Part shown: piece after piece, positions 7,458 through 13,187 of the stretch
Numbering within the stretch: position 1 is the stretch's first letter
How the letters are laid out: each line of letters opens with the position of its first letter
DNA from: an uncultured Bacteroidales bacterium
Lineage (GTDB): Bacteria > Bacteroidota > Bacteroidia > Bacteroidales > F082
NCBI GenBank assembly: GCA_937902805.1
Contig: CALEMB010000116.1
Location: 1 to 14,427 of the forward strand
Length of the DNA stretch: 14,427 bases
Direction: 5' to 3'
Made by a program: the position numbers and the translations under genes
The notes under the pieces: model-generated
The model's input: only the letters and a program-made list of their open reading frames with translations
The model's database searches: none
Told to the model about the DNA's origin: nothing

Positions 7458-7487
7458 TTGTCAGTTTCGGAAAAAGCCGTATTTTTG
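7458..7487 (+). promoter_or_regulatory. tRNA-Val promoter (-33 and -7 elements)
   Basis: CTTG with TTG at 7458-7460, then 19 bases, then TATTTTTG at 7480-7487. This is close to the Bacteroidetes consensus TTTG-N19-TAnnTTTG. It ends 11 bases before the first tRNA and is divergent from the peptidase promoter. Confidence 0.7.
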
Positions 7488-7498
7488 CACCCGCATTT

Positions 7499-7573
7499 GG
7501 GACGGTAGCTCAGTTGGTTTAGAGCGCATGCTTGACAGGCATGAGGTCACAAGTTCGATCCTTGTTCGCCCCA
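7499..7573 (+). tRNA. tRNA-Val (GAC)
   Basis: Cloverleaf of 75 nt read by eye. Acceptor GGGACGG pairs with TCGCCCC; the D arm is GCTC/GAGC; the anticodon stem is CATGC/GCATG with loop TTGACAG, giving anticodon GAC (7534-7536); the T arm is ACAAG/CTTGT with loop TTCGATC. The discriminator is A and no CCA is encoded. Acceptor pair 4:69 is an A-C mismatch and 7:66 is G-T, so the stem is weaker than expected. Confidence 0.88.
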
Positions 7574-7577
7574 CACG

Positions 7578-7598
7578 AAACGCCGATGGCGTTTTTTT
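7578..7598 (+). terminator. Terminator between the two tRNA genes
   Basis: AAACGCC (7578-7584), loop GAT, GGCGTTT (7588-7594) and a run of seven T (7592-7598). It is a compact intrinsic terminator four bases after the first tRNA. Confidence 0.8.
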
Positions 7599-7608
7599 AT
7601 TCAACGGA

Positions 7609-7686
7609 GGGACGTTAGCCCAGTTGGTTTAGAGCGCTGCCTTCACACGGCAGAGGTCACTGGTTCGAGTCCAGTACGTCCCACCA
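7609..7686 (+). tRNA. tRNA-Val (CAC)
   Basis: Acceptor GGGACGT pairs perfectly with ACGTCCC, followed by discriminator A at 7683 and an apparently encoded CCA (7684-7686). The anticodon stem is CTGCC/GGCAG with loop TTCACAC, giving anticodon CAC (7644-7646), which reads GUG. The T arm is ACTGG/CCAGT with loop TTCGAGT. The D stem GCCC/GAGC has one C-A mismatch at 12:23. No separate promoter is evident in the 35-base gap after the first tRNA and its terminator. Confidence 0.87.
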
Positions 7687-7692
7687 ACATCA

Positions 7693-7719
7693 GAAAGCCA
7701 GCGGTTTACGTTGGCTTTC
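7693..7719 (+). terminator. Hairpin after the second tRNA
   Basis: GAAAGCCAGCG (7693-7703), loop GTTTA, CGTTGGCTTTC (7709-7719). The stem is 11 bp with one G-T pair. It may process or end the tRNA transcript, but the following sequence (GCAGTTT) has only a short T-run, so terminator function is uncertain. Confidence 0.5.
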
Positions 7720-7730
7720 GCAGTTTAAAA

Positions 7731-7752
7731 CGGCGCAAAATCGGCGCAAAAT
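7731..7752. repeat. Tandem 11-bp repeat CGGCGCAAAAT
   Basis: Two exact tandem copies (7731-7741 and 7742-7752). An inverted relative, TTTTGCGCC, lies at 7855-7863. The rest of 7724-7895 is AT-rich, has no gene, and carries the -7-like element at 7831-7838. Confidence 0.7.
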
Positions 7753-7830
7753 TCCTGTTCTATTTCTTTTCTGATTATTCTTTTTTGTTCCTCCGAAATC
7801 TGTTGTTTTCAGAGAAATCAACTTTTTTTG

Positions 7831-7838
7831 TATTTTTG
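7831..7838 (+). promoter_or_regulatory. -7 promoter element for the DUF3267 gene
   Basis: TATTTTTG matches TAnnTTTG, 57 bases before the ATG at 7896. No -33 element at standard spacing was found. Confidence 0.5.
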
Positions 7839-7895
7839 AAGTCTCAAACAATCTTTTTGCGCCATGCAAATCTTCCAACGCAACATACTCAACAA

Positions 7896-8534
7896 ATGAA
7901 AGAAGAAAAGAACAGAAAACTAAGTGAAAAAGAGCAAAGACGATTGAATGTTTTTGAAGAGACCTGCGAGAGGCTCTCCGAGGAAGGCTACAAAAGGACG
8001 GATCTAACCATAAGCATCGTCAAAGCCAACCTGTTTGTATTCTTGCTTGCCATCCCAGTCGTGGGGATAGGCGTGCTTCTTTTCGCATGGAAGAATCCCA
8101 TATCACTTCTAACGCCCAACCCAAAAGGAAGTTTTCTGTTTTTTGTGTTGTTCTTTGTGCTCATCGTAGCACATGAACTTATTCATGGACTGACCTGGAG
8201 TTTGTATGCTGAACATCATTTCAAAGACATTGAGTTTGGATTCATGAAAGAATATCTCACTCCCTACTGCACATGTACGACACCCCTCTTGAAAAGCCAC
8301 TATATCATGGGCGCATTGATGCCTTGCATTGTCCTCGGCATACTTCCCATGGCGATAGGGATTCTGTTGGGTTCGCACTTCCTGTTTTGGACAGGGATTG
8401 TGATGATACTGGCGGCAGGTGGGGATATAATGATTGTGATGAAGCTGTTGGCATACAAGAGTCAAAGCGGGGCTGAAGAAATCCTAATCTATGACCATCC
8501 TACGCAGGCTGGTTCAGTGATTTTTGAAAGGTAA
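7896..8534 (+). CDS. DUF3267 putative zinc metallopeptidase, membrane-bound
   Basis: Protein of 212 residues resembling the DUF3267 family of putative zincin peptidases. A charged N-terminus (about 1-38) precedes a membrane helix at about 42-65. A second hydrophobic segment ends in the zinc motif HELIH (H93, E94, H97). Two further helices follow (about 136-157 and 159-181), with a GGD motif around D177 that could supply a third metal ligand. The substrate is unknown. I chose ATG 7896 because the upstream in-frame extension (from 7785) runs through the predicted promoter and has no conserved features. The gene converges on the alpha/beta hydrolase, with 41 bases between the stops. Confidence 0.75.
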   Translation: MKEEKNRKLSEKEQRRLNVFEETCERLSEEGYKRTDLTISIVKANLFVFLLAIPVVGIGVLLFAWKNPISLLTPNPKGSFLFFVLFFVLIVAHELIHGLTWSLYAEHHFKDIEFGFMKEYLTPYCTCTTPLLKSHYIMGALMPCIVLGILPMAIGILLGSHFLFWTGIVMILAAGGDIMIVMKLLAYKSQSGAEEILIYDHPTQAGSVIFER

Positions 8535-8575
8535 TTATGATTCGACTCGTCGAAGGCACAACCAAAGACGATGAT

Positions 8576-9097
8576 TTAAACTTTTCTAATCCATTCATCC
8601 AAAAACCGCATCTGCTCTTCGGTGTGAAACCAATGCTCGCCGCCTTCCATAACGGTTAGCGTGGCATTGTGCTCTTTTGTGAAGTTGTCTAGGGTATCGA
8701 AGGAGATTAGGCTGTCCTTGCTCCCATACAGAATATGTGTCGGTACGCTCCAATCGATGGGGTGATTCTTAACATAGTGCAGCCATTCTCCAACCAACTT
8801 AACACCATTCAACTTCTCCATATCGACAATGGGCGAAATGAAGTAAGCCTTCTGAATCATTTGGTCGATGCCAGCGTTCATGCTAAAATAAGCCCCGATA
8901 CTGTTGGCTATCAGAATGACGTTTTCGTACTTGTTTTTCAGTTCCTCAACGGCTTTGTGAATTTCAATCCCTGTTTCCCAAGGTGTAAAAGTCTTATAGT
9001 CCAATCCTATGACATCGCAACTGGGAAACAGCGGCTTATAATGCTCGCTTTCCGATGCGCTTCCGTCTTTGCCGTGAATATATAAAACAGCATTCAT
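8576..9097 (-). CDS. Small alpha/beta-hydrolase
   Basis: Single-domain alpha/beta-hydrolase of 173 residues, cytoplasmic. The N-terminal strand AVLYIHGKDG carries the oxyanion HG motif. The nucleophile elbow is ANSIG (S66), where Ala replaces the usual first Gly. The acid is probably D128 (LYGSKDSL) and the base H155 (GGEHWFH). The size and motif order suggest a YqiA/RBBP9-like esterase; the substrate is unknown. The start ATG overlaps the stop of the NUDIX gene by four bases (ATGA), so translation is likely coupled. It is the last gene of an SDR, NUDIX and hydrolase operon. Confidence 0.82.
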   Translation of the reverse strand: MNAVLYIHGKDGSASESEHYKPLFPSCDVIGLDYKTFTPWETGIEIHKAVEELKNKYENVILIANSIGAYFSMNAGIDQMIQKAYFISPIVDMEKLNGVKLVGEWLHYVKNHPIDWSVPTHILYGSKDSLISFDTLDNFTKEHNATLTVMEGGEHWFHTEEQMRFLDEWIRKV

Positions 9098-9621
9098 TGC
9101 TTCTCATCCAAATAAGCGTTTAAGAATCTTTCAGCCAGACTGTTTGGTCGAATGTTCAGCCGTGCGTCATCTGGTGAAAACCACTGATAGGAGTCGATTT
9201 CTTTGTTAGGCGAAAGTTCGCTGTTATCTTTCACAAAGGCCGTAAAGTTGCACATCAACGTGTTCGATGGCTCAAAGAAACTGGTTCGGTTGAATTTGAT
9301 ACGACTTACGGTCATGCCAGTCTCTTCCTTGATTTCACGACCGACGGCATGTTCCACTTGCTCGCCACGGTTCACATAGCCCGCCACAAGGACAAACCAA
9401 GGCCTTCCGTATTGCTTAATCAGTAGGATCTCACCTGTTTGCTCGTTGATGACAATCATGCTCACGGCAACGTTATACATGGGAAATCTGAACTGCTGAC
9501 ACTCTGGACAATAAGGCACAATCCCCTCTCCTTCCAGTTTCTTTTCAATAAGTGCCGCTCCACACTCGTAGCAATGTTTCTGTATCATATTAAGCTGGGT
9601 TTGTCTTTTGTCATAGGGCAT
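9094..9621 (-). CDS. NUDIX hydrolase with N-terminal zinc ribbon
   Basis: Nucleotide-diphosphate-linked hydrolase of 175 residues. A zinc ribbon near the N-terminus has C17-x2-C20 and C38-x2-C41. The NUDIX box GX5EX7REUXEEXGU is complete at residues 81-103, with REIKEETGM carrying the metal-binding glutamates. The layout recalls NudC-type NADH pyrophosphatases, but the SQPWPFPxS signature of that group was not found, so the substrate is open. The start at 9621 overlaps the upstream SDR stop by 11 bases; an internal ATG at 9588, just before the zinc ribbon, is an alternative. The stop overlaps the hydrolase start by four bases. Confidence 0.9.
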   Translation of the reverse strand: MPYDKRQTQLNMIQKHCYECGAALIEKKLEGEGIVPYCPECQQFRFPMYNVAVSMIVINEQTGEILLIKQYGRPWFVLVAGYVNRGEQVEHAVGREIKEETGMTVSRIKFNRTSFFEPSNTLMCNFTAFVKDNSELSPNKEIDSYQWFSPDDARLNIRPNSLAERFLNAYLDEKQ

Positions 9622-10423
9622 GTCCCCCAGACACTTTTATTACTTGTCCCGTAAGCATCCTTGCCTTTTCACTTGCCAAAAATAGAATTGTGTCGGCAAT
9701 GTCTTCAGGCTGAATCAATTTGCCCATAGGAATAATTGGAACGACTTCATTTTCCAAGTCAGCACCAATCCATCCTGTTTGCGTTGGTCCAGGCGCGACA
9801 CAATTCACGGTAATTCCATACTTTGCTACCTCAAGGGCAATGCTACGGGTAAGCGCCTCCAAAGTTGCTTTGCTCGCTCCGTATGTAATTTGACCTGCAA
9901 AAATCTGTGAAGCGTCTGTAGAGATATTGATGATTCTGCCATAATCACCACGATGGTTGACCATTTCCCTTATCATCAAAATGCTGCCTCGTACATTGAC
10001 CGCAAATGTATCATCAATCACTTTTTGAGTGATTTTTTCGATGGTATCATAGCCGTCCATATCACCATCTGCTGCATTATTAACCAAAACATCAATTCTC
10101 CCGTACCGTTCCAGGACTTTCGAATAGATTCCCTTTACAGCAACCTCATTGGAAATATCGCTTTCAATGATCATATAATCAGCATTCATTTCCTTGAGTT
10201 TGCTTTCTACGATGTCTGCATCCCCTGCATTTGCCTGGTAATATCTGTCTGCCCCATTCCTATCCGTTTTATTCCTATCAAATGGCCTGGGCACTTTCTT
10301 ATATACCAAAACCACCTTTGCCCCTTCACGAGCAAAAGCAAATACCGTAGTTGCTCCAATCCCCTGGGGATTATTGGCTCCCGTAATCAAAGCAACCCTA
10401 TCTTTTAAACCGTAATCGATCAT
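9611..10423 (-). CDS. Short-chain dehydrogenase/reductase
   Basis: NAD(P)-dependent oxidoreductase of the classical SDR family, 270 residues. The cofactor motif TGANNPQGIG is at 14-23. VLVNNAA follows, then the catalytic Ser near 168 (INISTDAS) and Y181/K185 (YGASK), and the C-terminal GGHAL. A stretch between about 40 and 75, rich in Arg, Asp and Asn (VPRPFDRNKTDRN), is longer than in a minimal SDR and may shape the substrate or cofactor pocket. Annotation as a 3-oxoacyl-ACP reductase is possible but not supported, because no fatty-acid genes are nearby. I chose ATG 10423 over an upstream TTG at 10447 that overlaps the -7 element. It is the first gene of the three-gene operon. Confidence 0.88.
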   Translation of the reverse strand: MIDYGLKDRVALITGANNPQGIGATTVFAFAREGAKVVLVYKKVPRPFDRNKTDRNGADRYYQANAGDADIVESKLKEMNADYMIIESDISNEVAVKGIYSKVLERYGRIDVLVNNAADGDMDGYDTIEKITQKVIDDTFAVNVRGSILMIREMVNHRGDYGRIINISTDASQIFAGQITYGASKATLEALTRSIALEVAKYGITVNCVAPGPTQTGWIGADLENEVVPIIPMGKLIQPEDIADTILFLASEKARMLTGQVIKVSGGHAL

Positions 10424-10444
10424 GTTTTGACATTGTATTTGCTG

Positions 10445-10452
10445 CAAAAGTA
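10445..10452 (-). promoter_or_regulatory. -7 promoter element for the SDR operon
   Basis: The minus strand reads TACTTTTG (TAnnTTTG), 21 bases upstream of the ATG at 10423. It excludes the upstream TTG start. Confidence 0.6.
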
Positions 10453-10507
10453 CAAAAAAGCCGTTTCTCGATTATAAGTCGACAATTCGGTTTTCGAGAT
10501 TATTCCT

Positions 10508-10515
10508 TATCTTTG
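10508..10515 (+). promoter_or_regulatory. -7 promoter element for the PNPOx-like operon
   Basis: TATCTTTG matches TAnnTTTG, 76 bases before the ATG at 10592. The promoter is divergent from that of the SDR operon, 55 bases away. The leader is AT-rich with no clear structure. Confidence 0.6.
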
Positions 10516-10591
10516 ACCACTGAAAACACTTGTCTCAAATAACACGGATTAAAAACAACAAATTGATAATCAACAATTAAAACTAACTAAC

Positions 10592-10984
10592 ATGCAACAA
10601 GTCTATAACTTTTTGAAATCTTGTGGTACGTATTACATTGCCACAGTCGAAGGAGACCGACCTAGAGTCAGACCTTTCGGGACCATCAATCTTTTTGAAA
10701 ACAAGCTCTACATCCAAAGCGGCCATGTCAAGCCATTCGCCCAACAAATAAAAGCCAATCCAAGAGTTGAGATCTGCGCATTCAACGGCAAGGAATGGAT
10801 TAGAGTAAGCGGCATCTTGGTGGAAGACACAAGAATCGAGGCCAAGAAATCCATGCTCGACGCTTATCCCGAACTGAGGAGTATGTATGACGAGAACGAT
10901 GGAAACACTGCAGTCTATTACATTAAAGACGGAAAGGCCACCATCAGTTCTTTCACCGCTAAACCCTTGGAGATTGAATTCTGA
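10592..10984 (+). CDS. Pyridoxamine 5'-phosphate oxidase-like flavin-binding protein
   Basis: Compact split-barrel protein of 130 residues, probably FMN-binding. The N-terminal pattern YNFLKSCGTYYIATVEGDRPRV followed by RPFGTI is characteristic of the PNPOx-like superfamily, which includes small oxidoreductases and nitroimidazole-resistance (Nim) relatives. KPFAQQIKANPRVEICAF is the usual second conserved part. It is shorter than true PdxH and lacks evidence for vitamin B6 function, so the substrate is open. Its TGA overlaps the ATG of the next gene by one base (TGATG), indicating translational coupling with the esterase. Confidence 0.85.
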   Translation: MQQVYNFLKSCGTYYIATVEGDRPRVRPFGTINLFENKLYIQSGHVKPFAQQIKANPRVEICAFNGKEWIRVSGILVEDTRIEAKKSMLDAYPELRSMYDENDGNTAVYYIKDGKATISSFTAKPLEIEF

Positions 10985-11640
10985 TGCCGTCACCTATTAT
11001 CAAACAGCCCACCAACAAAATCTGCTACATGATTCTGCCCGAAGGAATCAAAGAGGATTTGTCTGAAGGGTTGGAAAGGTTGGCTGAAAAATACGGGGTT
11101 TCCATCGTAGTGATCAATGATGTCAACTGGAACGACGACCTTACACCTTGGCCAGCGGAAGGCGTGTTCAAAAAAGCGAAGCCATTTGGAGGACAAGCAG
11201 GCGTATTCCTTGACAAGCTAACCCGTGATATTATCCCTGAAGCAGAAAAACATTTGGACATAGAAAAGCCAGAAAGAACAATCCTCGGCGTTTCGTTGTC
11301 GGGCTTATTTGTAGTATGGTCAGCCTTCAACACCGATGCTTTCACCAACATCATCAGCATATCCGGGTCGTTGTGGTATGATGGCTTTGTGGACTGGACG
11401 AAAAAGAACACACCATCGCCAAGTATAAAGAAGGTTTGTATGTTGCTTGGGGAGAAGGAAAAACTTGCCAAGGATAAAAGAATGGCGACAGTTGAGGAAT
11501 GCACCCATGCCGCCGACGATATTCTGAGAGAAAAAACCAGTGCTTCTATCGTATTCGAGTTAGTTGAAGGAACTCACTTTTCACCGATTATGCCCAGATT
11601 GGAGCGGGTGTTTGAGGTGGTGTATGGAAAACCAACATAG
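10984..11640 (+). CDS. Alpha/beta-hydrolase, esterase D-like family
   Basis: Protein of 218 residues related to the esterase (PF00756-type) alpha/beta hydrolases. Landmarks are CYMILPEGI, then VNDVNWNDDLTPWPAEGVF (read in part), GGQAGVFLDKLTRDIIPE, and the nucleophile elbow GVSLSGLF with S104. The usual GxSxG becomes GVSLS, with Ser in place of the last Gly before G107. The histidine is probably in GTHFSPI near the C-terminus. No signal peptide is seen, so it is likely cytoplasmic. Translation appears coupled to the PNPOx-like gene by a one-base overlap. The natural substrate is unknown. Confidence 0.8.
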   Translation: MPSPIIKQPTNKICYMILPEGIKEDLSEGLERLAEKYGVSIVVINDVNWNDDLTPWPAEGVFKKAKPFGGQAGVFLDKLTRDIIPEAEKHLDIEKPERTILGVSLSGLFVVWSAFNTDAFTNIISISGSLWYDGFVDWTKKNTPSPSIKKVCMLLGEKEKLAKDKRMATVEECTHAADDILREKTSASIVFELVEGTHFSPIMPRLERVFEVVYGKPT

Positions 11641-11694
11641 TATCGTAACATTCTGATATGATTGCCCATATTTTTAAGTGCTTTTTCATATCGT

Positions 11695-11745
11695 ATTGAT
11701 TCGTATTAGTTCATAGAGATTTCGTTTCTTGCTAATACAATCAAT
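11695..11745. repeat. Bulged long-loop inverted repeat between convergent genes
   Basis: ATTGATT-C-GTATTAG (11695-11709) can pair with CTAATAC-AATCAAT (11732-11745): 14 bp with one bulged C and a 22-base loop. It lies in the 100-base gap between the esterase and DUF5131 stops and covers the DUF5131 stop codon. The stem is AT-rich and no T-run follows, so it is not a standard terminator. The rest of the gap shows nothing else. Confidence 0.6.
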
Positions 11746-12544
11746 CGTGATAGTCGCTATCTTTCCATTCGAATCTCACCTTCTCTGGGACAAGGTAATT
11801 GCCAATCTTGTAGTCGATGTTTGCCTTGTGGGCTTGGCTGAGTTGGTAGCATCGTGGAACACGGAACATTTTTCCATCCTTGATGAAATGTGCACCTGTC
11901 TGGTGAAAACGGAAAGGAATGTCTTTTGAAATGCATTGCTTCCTGATATCAAGTATCCAGTCGTAATTGCATGGCCTTGCATCAACTCCCGACTCTCCAC
12001 CAACCGACACTTCCTCAATCGTCTTATTTAAATAAGGATTAAGGTCAACGGCGGTGAGAATGGGAGAAACGATGATACTCTTATGCTTGATAGGGAGAGA
12101 CAGAAAAATGGGCAAACGATAATCGACCATATCTTGATTTTCCACTGTACATCCCACCATAACGTTGTCATAGCCTTCGCTCCAGTCGTCGGGCACACAT
12201 TCCATGAAACGATCGATGCGTTTGGTGAAGAAAAAGAACCAAAGGTCGCTTCGTTGTTTCATCATCCTCCAACATTCAGGCCTCCATTCGTCCGCATCTT
12301 TCAGGAGGAAATCAGAGGTAAAGCAAGTGAAGACAATCTTGCCGCTCTCAATCTTCCATGACTTGTCGCGTTTCCTCTTCATCGGAAGGTTGAAATTGCC
12401 CGTCTTGCGGCACTCGCTGCTCGAAATCTCGCTGCCATACATCTCATCCTGACGGTAAACATAGCAGTATTTGCACCCGGGGCTAATCTTGGTGCAACCA
12501 TGCCACGGATTCCAGTCGGCGTATATTTCCCAATGCTCGGACAT
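11741..12544 (-). CDS. DUF5131 / phage Gp37-Gp68 family three-Cys protein
   Basis: Protein of 267 residues belonging to the family annotated as phage Gp37/Gp68 or DUF5131. The start MSEHWEIYADWNPWHG leads into the three-cysteine motif CTKISPGCKYCY (C17, C24, C27), which resembles a radical-SAM-like iron-sulphur site. Later landmarks are VFTCFTSDFLL, FFFFTKRIDRF, VMVGCTVENQD and SVGGESG. The function is unproven; in other genomes the family occurs with a partner called TcmP, which is not seen here. I chose ATG 12544 because the conserved block begins there. The upstream in-frame extension overlaps the neighbouring gene. It lies 28 bases after the membrane protein gene, probably in one operon. 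Confidence 0.87.
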   Translation of the reverse strand: MSEHWEIYADWNPWHGCTKISPGCKYCYVYRQDEMYGSEISSSECRKTGNFNLPMKRKRDKSWKIESGKIVFTCFTSDFLLKDADEWRPECWRMMKQRSDLWFFFFTKRIDRFMECVPDDWSEGYDNVMVGCTVENQDMVDYRLPIFLSLPIKHKSIIVSPILTAVDLNPYLNKTIEEVSVGGESGVDARPCNYDWILDIRKQCISKDIPFRFHQTGAHFIKDGKMFRVPRCYQLSQAHKANIDYKIGNYLVPEKVRFEWKDSDYHD

Positions 12545-12572
12545 TCCTAAGCGTTTACGGGTTGGTCTGCTT

Positions 12573-13079
12573 TTAACAAAACAACCATGAGTAAAGCCCT
12601 GCTCCGATAAGGCAAGGAATGAGGCCGATGAGCACACCCCAACAGGACTGCACAAAGTGGTATTTCTTCTGGTGATACGCTTCATCCATGTGTTCCGTGC
12701 CAGGTAGACGGACAGCCTTCATGTTCGCAAACAACACCCAGTCCAAGAAAAAGCAGTCGTACCAGTCAATGAAGAGCCATATACCATACCCGACTCCCAA
12801 TGCAGACCAAAAATCGTATGCTCCAGCTAACTTAACTACGATTATTAACAACACAAGGGCAATAACCAAAGCCATTCCTTTTTTTAACAGCACTGTCGGC
12901 GAGAAGAATTTGGAAGGTATGCGCTCGTGTGTTTTGAAATATTCTTCCTGAATGTCCTCAGGGTAGTCGGCTATCCACCAAACAGGATTCTTCACCAATG
13001 GTATCAGAATCATCGCCGTGAAAGCCACTGTTAGAATTATTGTTTCGATAATGATAATCGTCCAGTTCATGGCTGCCAT
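12573..13079 (-). CDS. Uncharacterised four-helix membrane protein
   Basis: I do not recognise the family. The product is 168 residues and mostly hydrophobic, with likely helices at about 5-29, 66-88, 92-113 and 146-167. A hydrophilic loop (30-65) is rich in Asp, Glu and Lys (YPEDIQEEYFKTHERIPS), and a conserved-looking IDWYDCFFLDWVLFAN segment is rich in Trp and Asp (about 104-119). A second loop holds His/Lys residues (EHMDEAYHQKKYHF). No enzyme motif is obvious. The start may be ATG 13079 or 13070; a -7 element upstream allows both. It precedes the DUF5131 gene by 28 bases and is the first gene of that unit. Confidence 0.75.
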   Translation of the reverse strand: MAAMNWTIIIIETIILTVAFTAMILIPLVKNPVWWIADYPEDIQEEYFKTHERIPSKFFSPTVLLKKGMALVIALVLLIIVVKLAGAYDFWSALGVGYGIWLFIDWYDCFFLDWVLFANMKAVRLPGTEHMDEAYHQKKYHFVQSCWGVLIGLIPCLIGAGLYSWLFC

Positions 13080-13103
13080 TTAATCGGGTTTCGTTCCATG
13101 CCG

Positions 13104-13111
13104 CAAAATTA
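13104..13111 (-). promoter_or_regulatory. -7 promoter element for the membrane protein/DUF5131 unit
   Basis: The minus strand reads TAATTTTG (TAnnTTTG), about 25 bases upstream of the ATG at 13079. Confidence 0.55.
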
Positions 13112-13143
13112 CAAAAAATAACACAGCGTATTTATTGTGTTTT

Positions 13144-13187
13144 GATCGCCTATACTTCGCCTACGGATCGCCTATACTTCGCCTATA
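13144..13187. repeat. 22-bp tandem duplication over the kinase stop codon
   Basis: Two adjacent copies, 13144-13165 and 13166-13187, share their first 20 bases (GATCGCCTATACTTCGCCTA) and differ at the last two. CGCCTATACTT itself occurs three times in this stretch. The second copy contains the kinase stop codon (TAG, 13183-13185 on the minus strand), so the duplication lies mostly after the gene. Confidence 0.85.

Noticed and set aside
8541..8554. Palindrome TTCGACTCGTCGAA between convergent genes
   Set aside because: The stem is only 5-6 bp and no T-run follows on either strand, so a terminator call is not justified.
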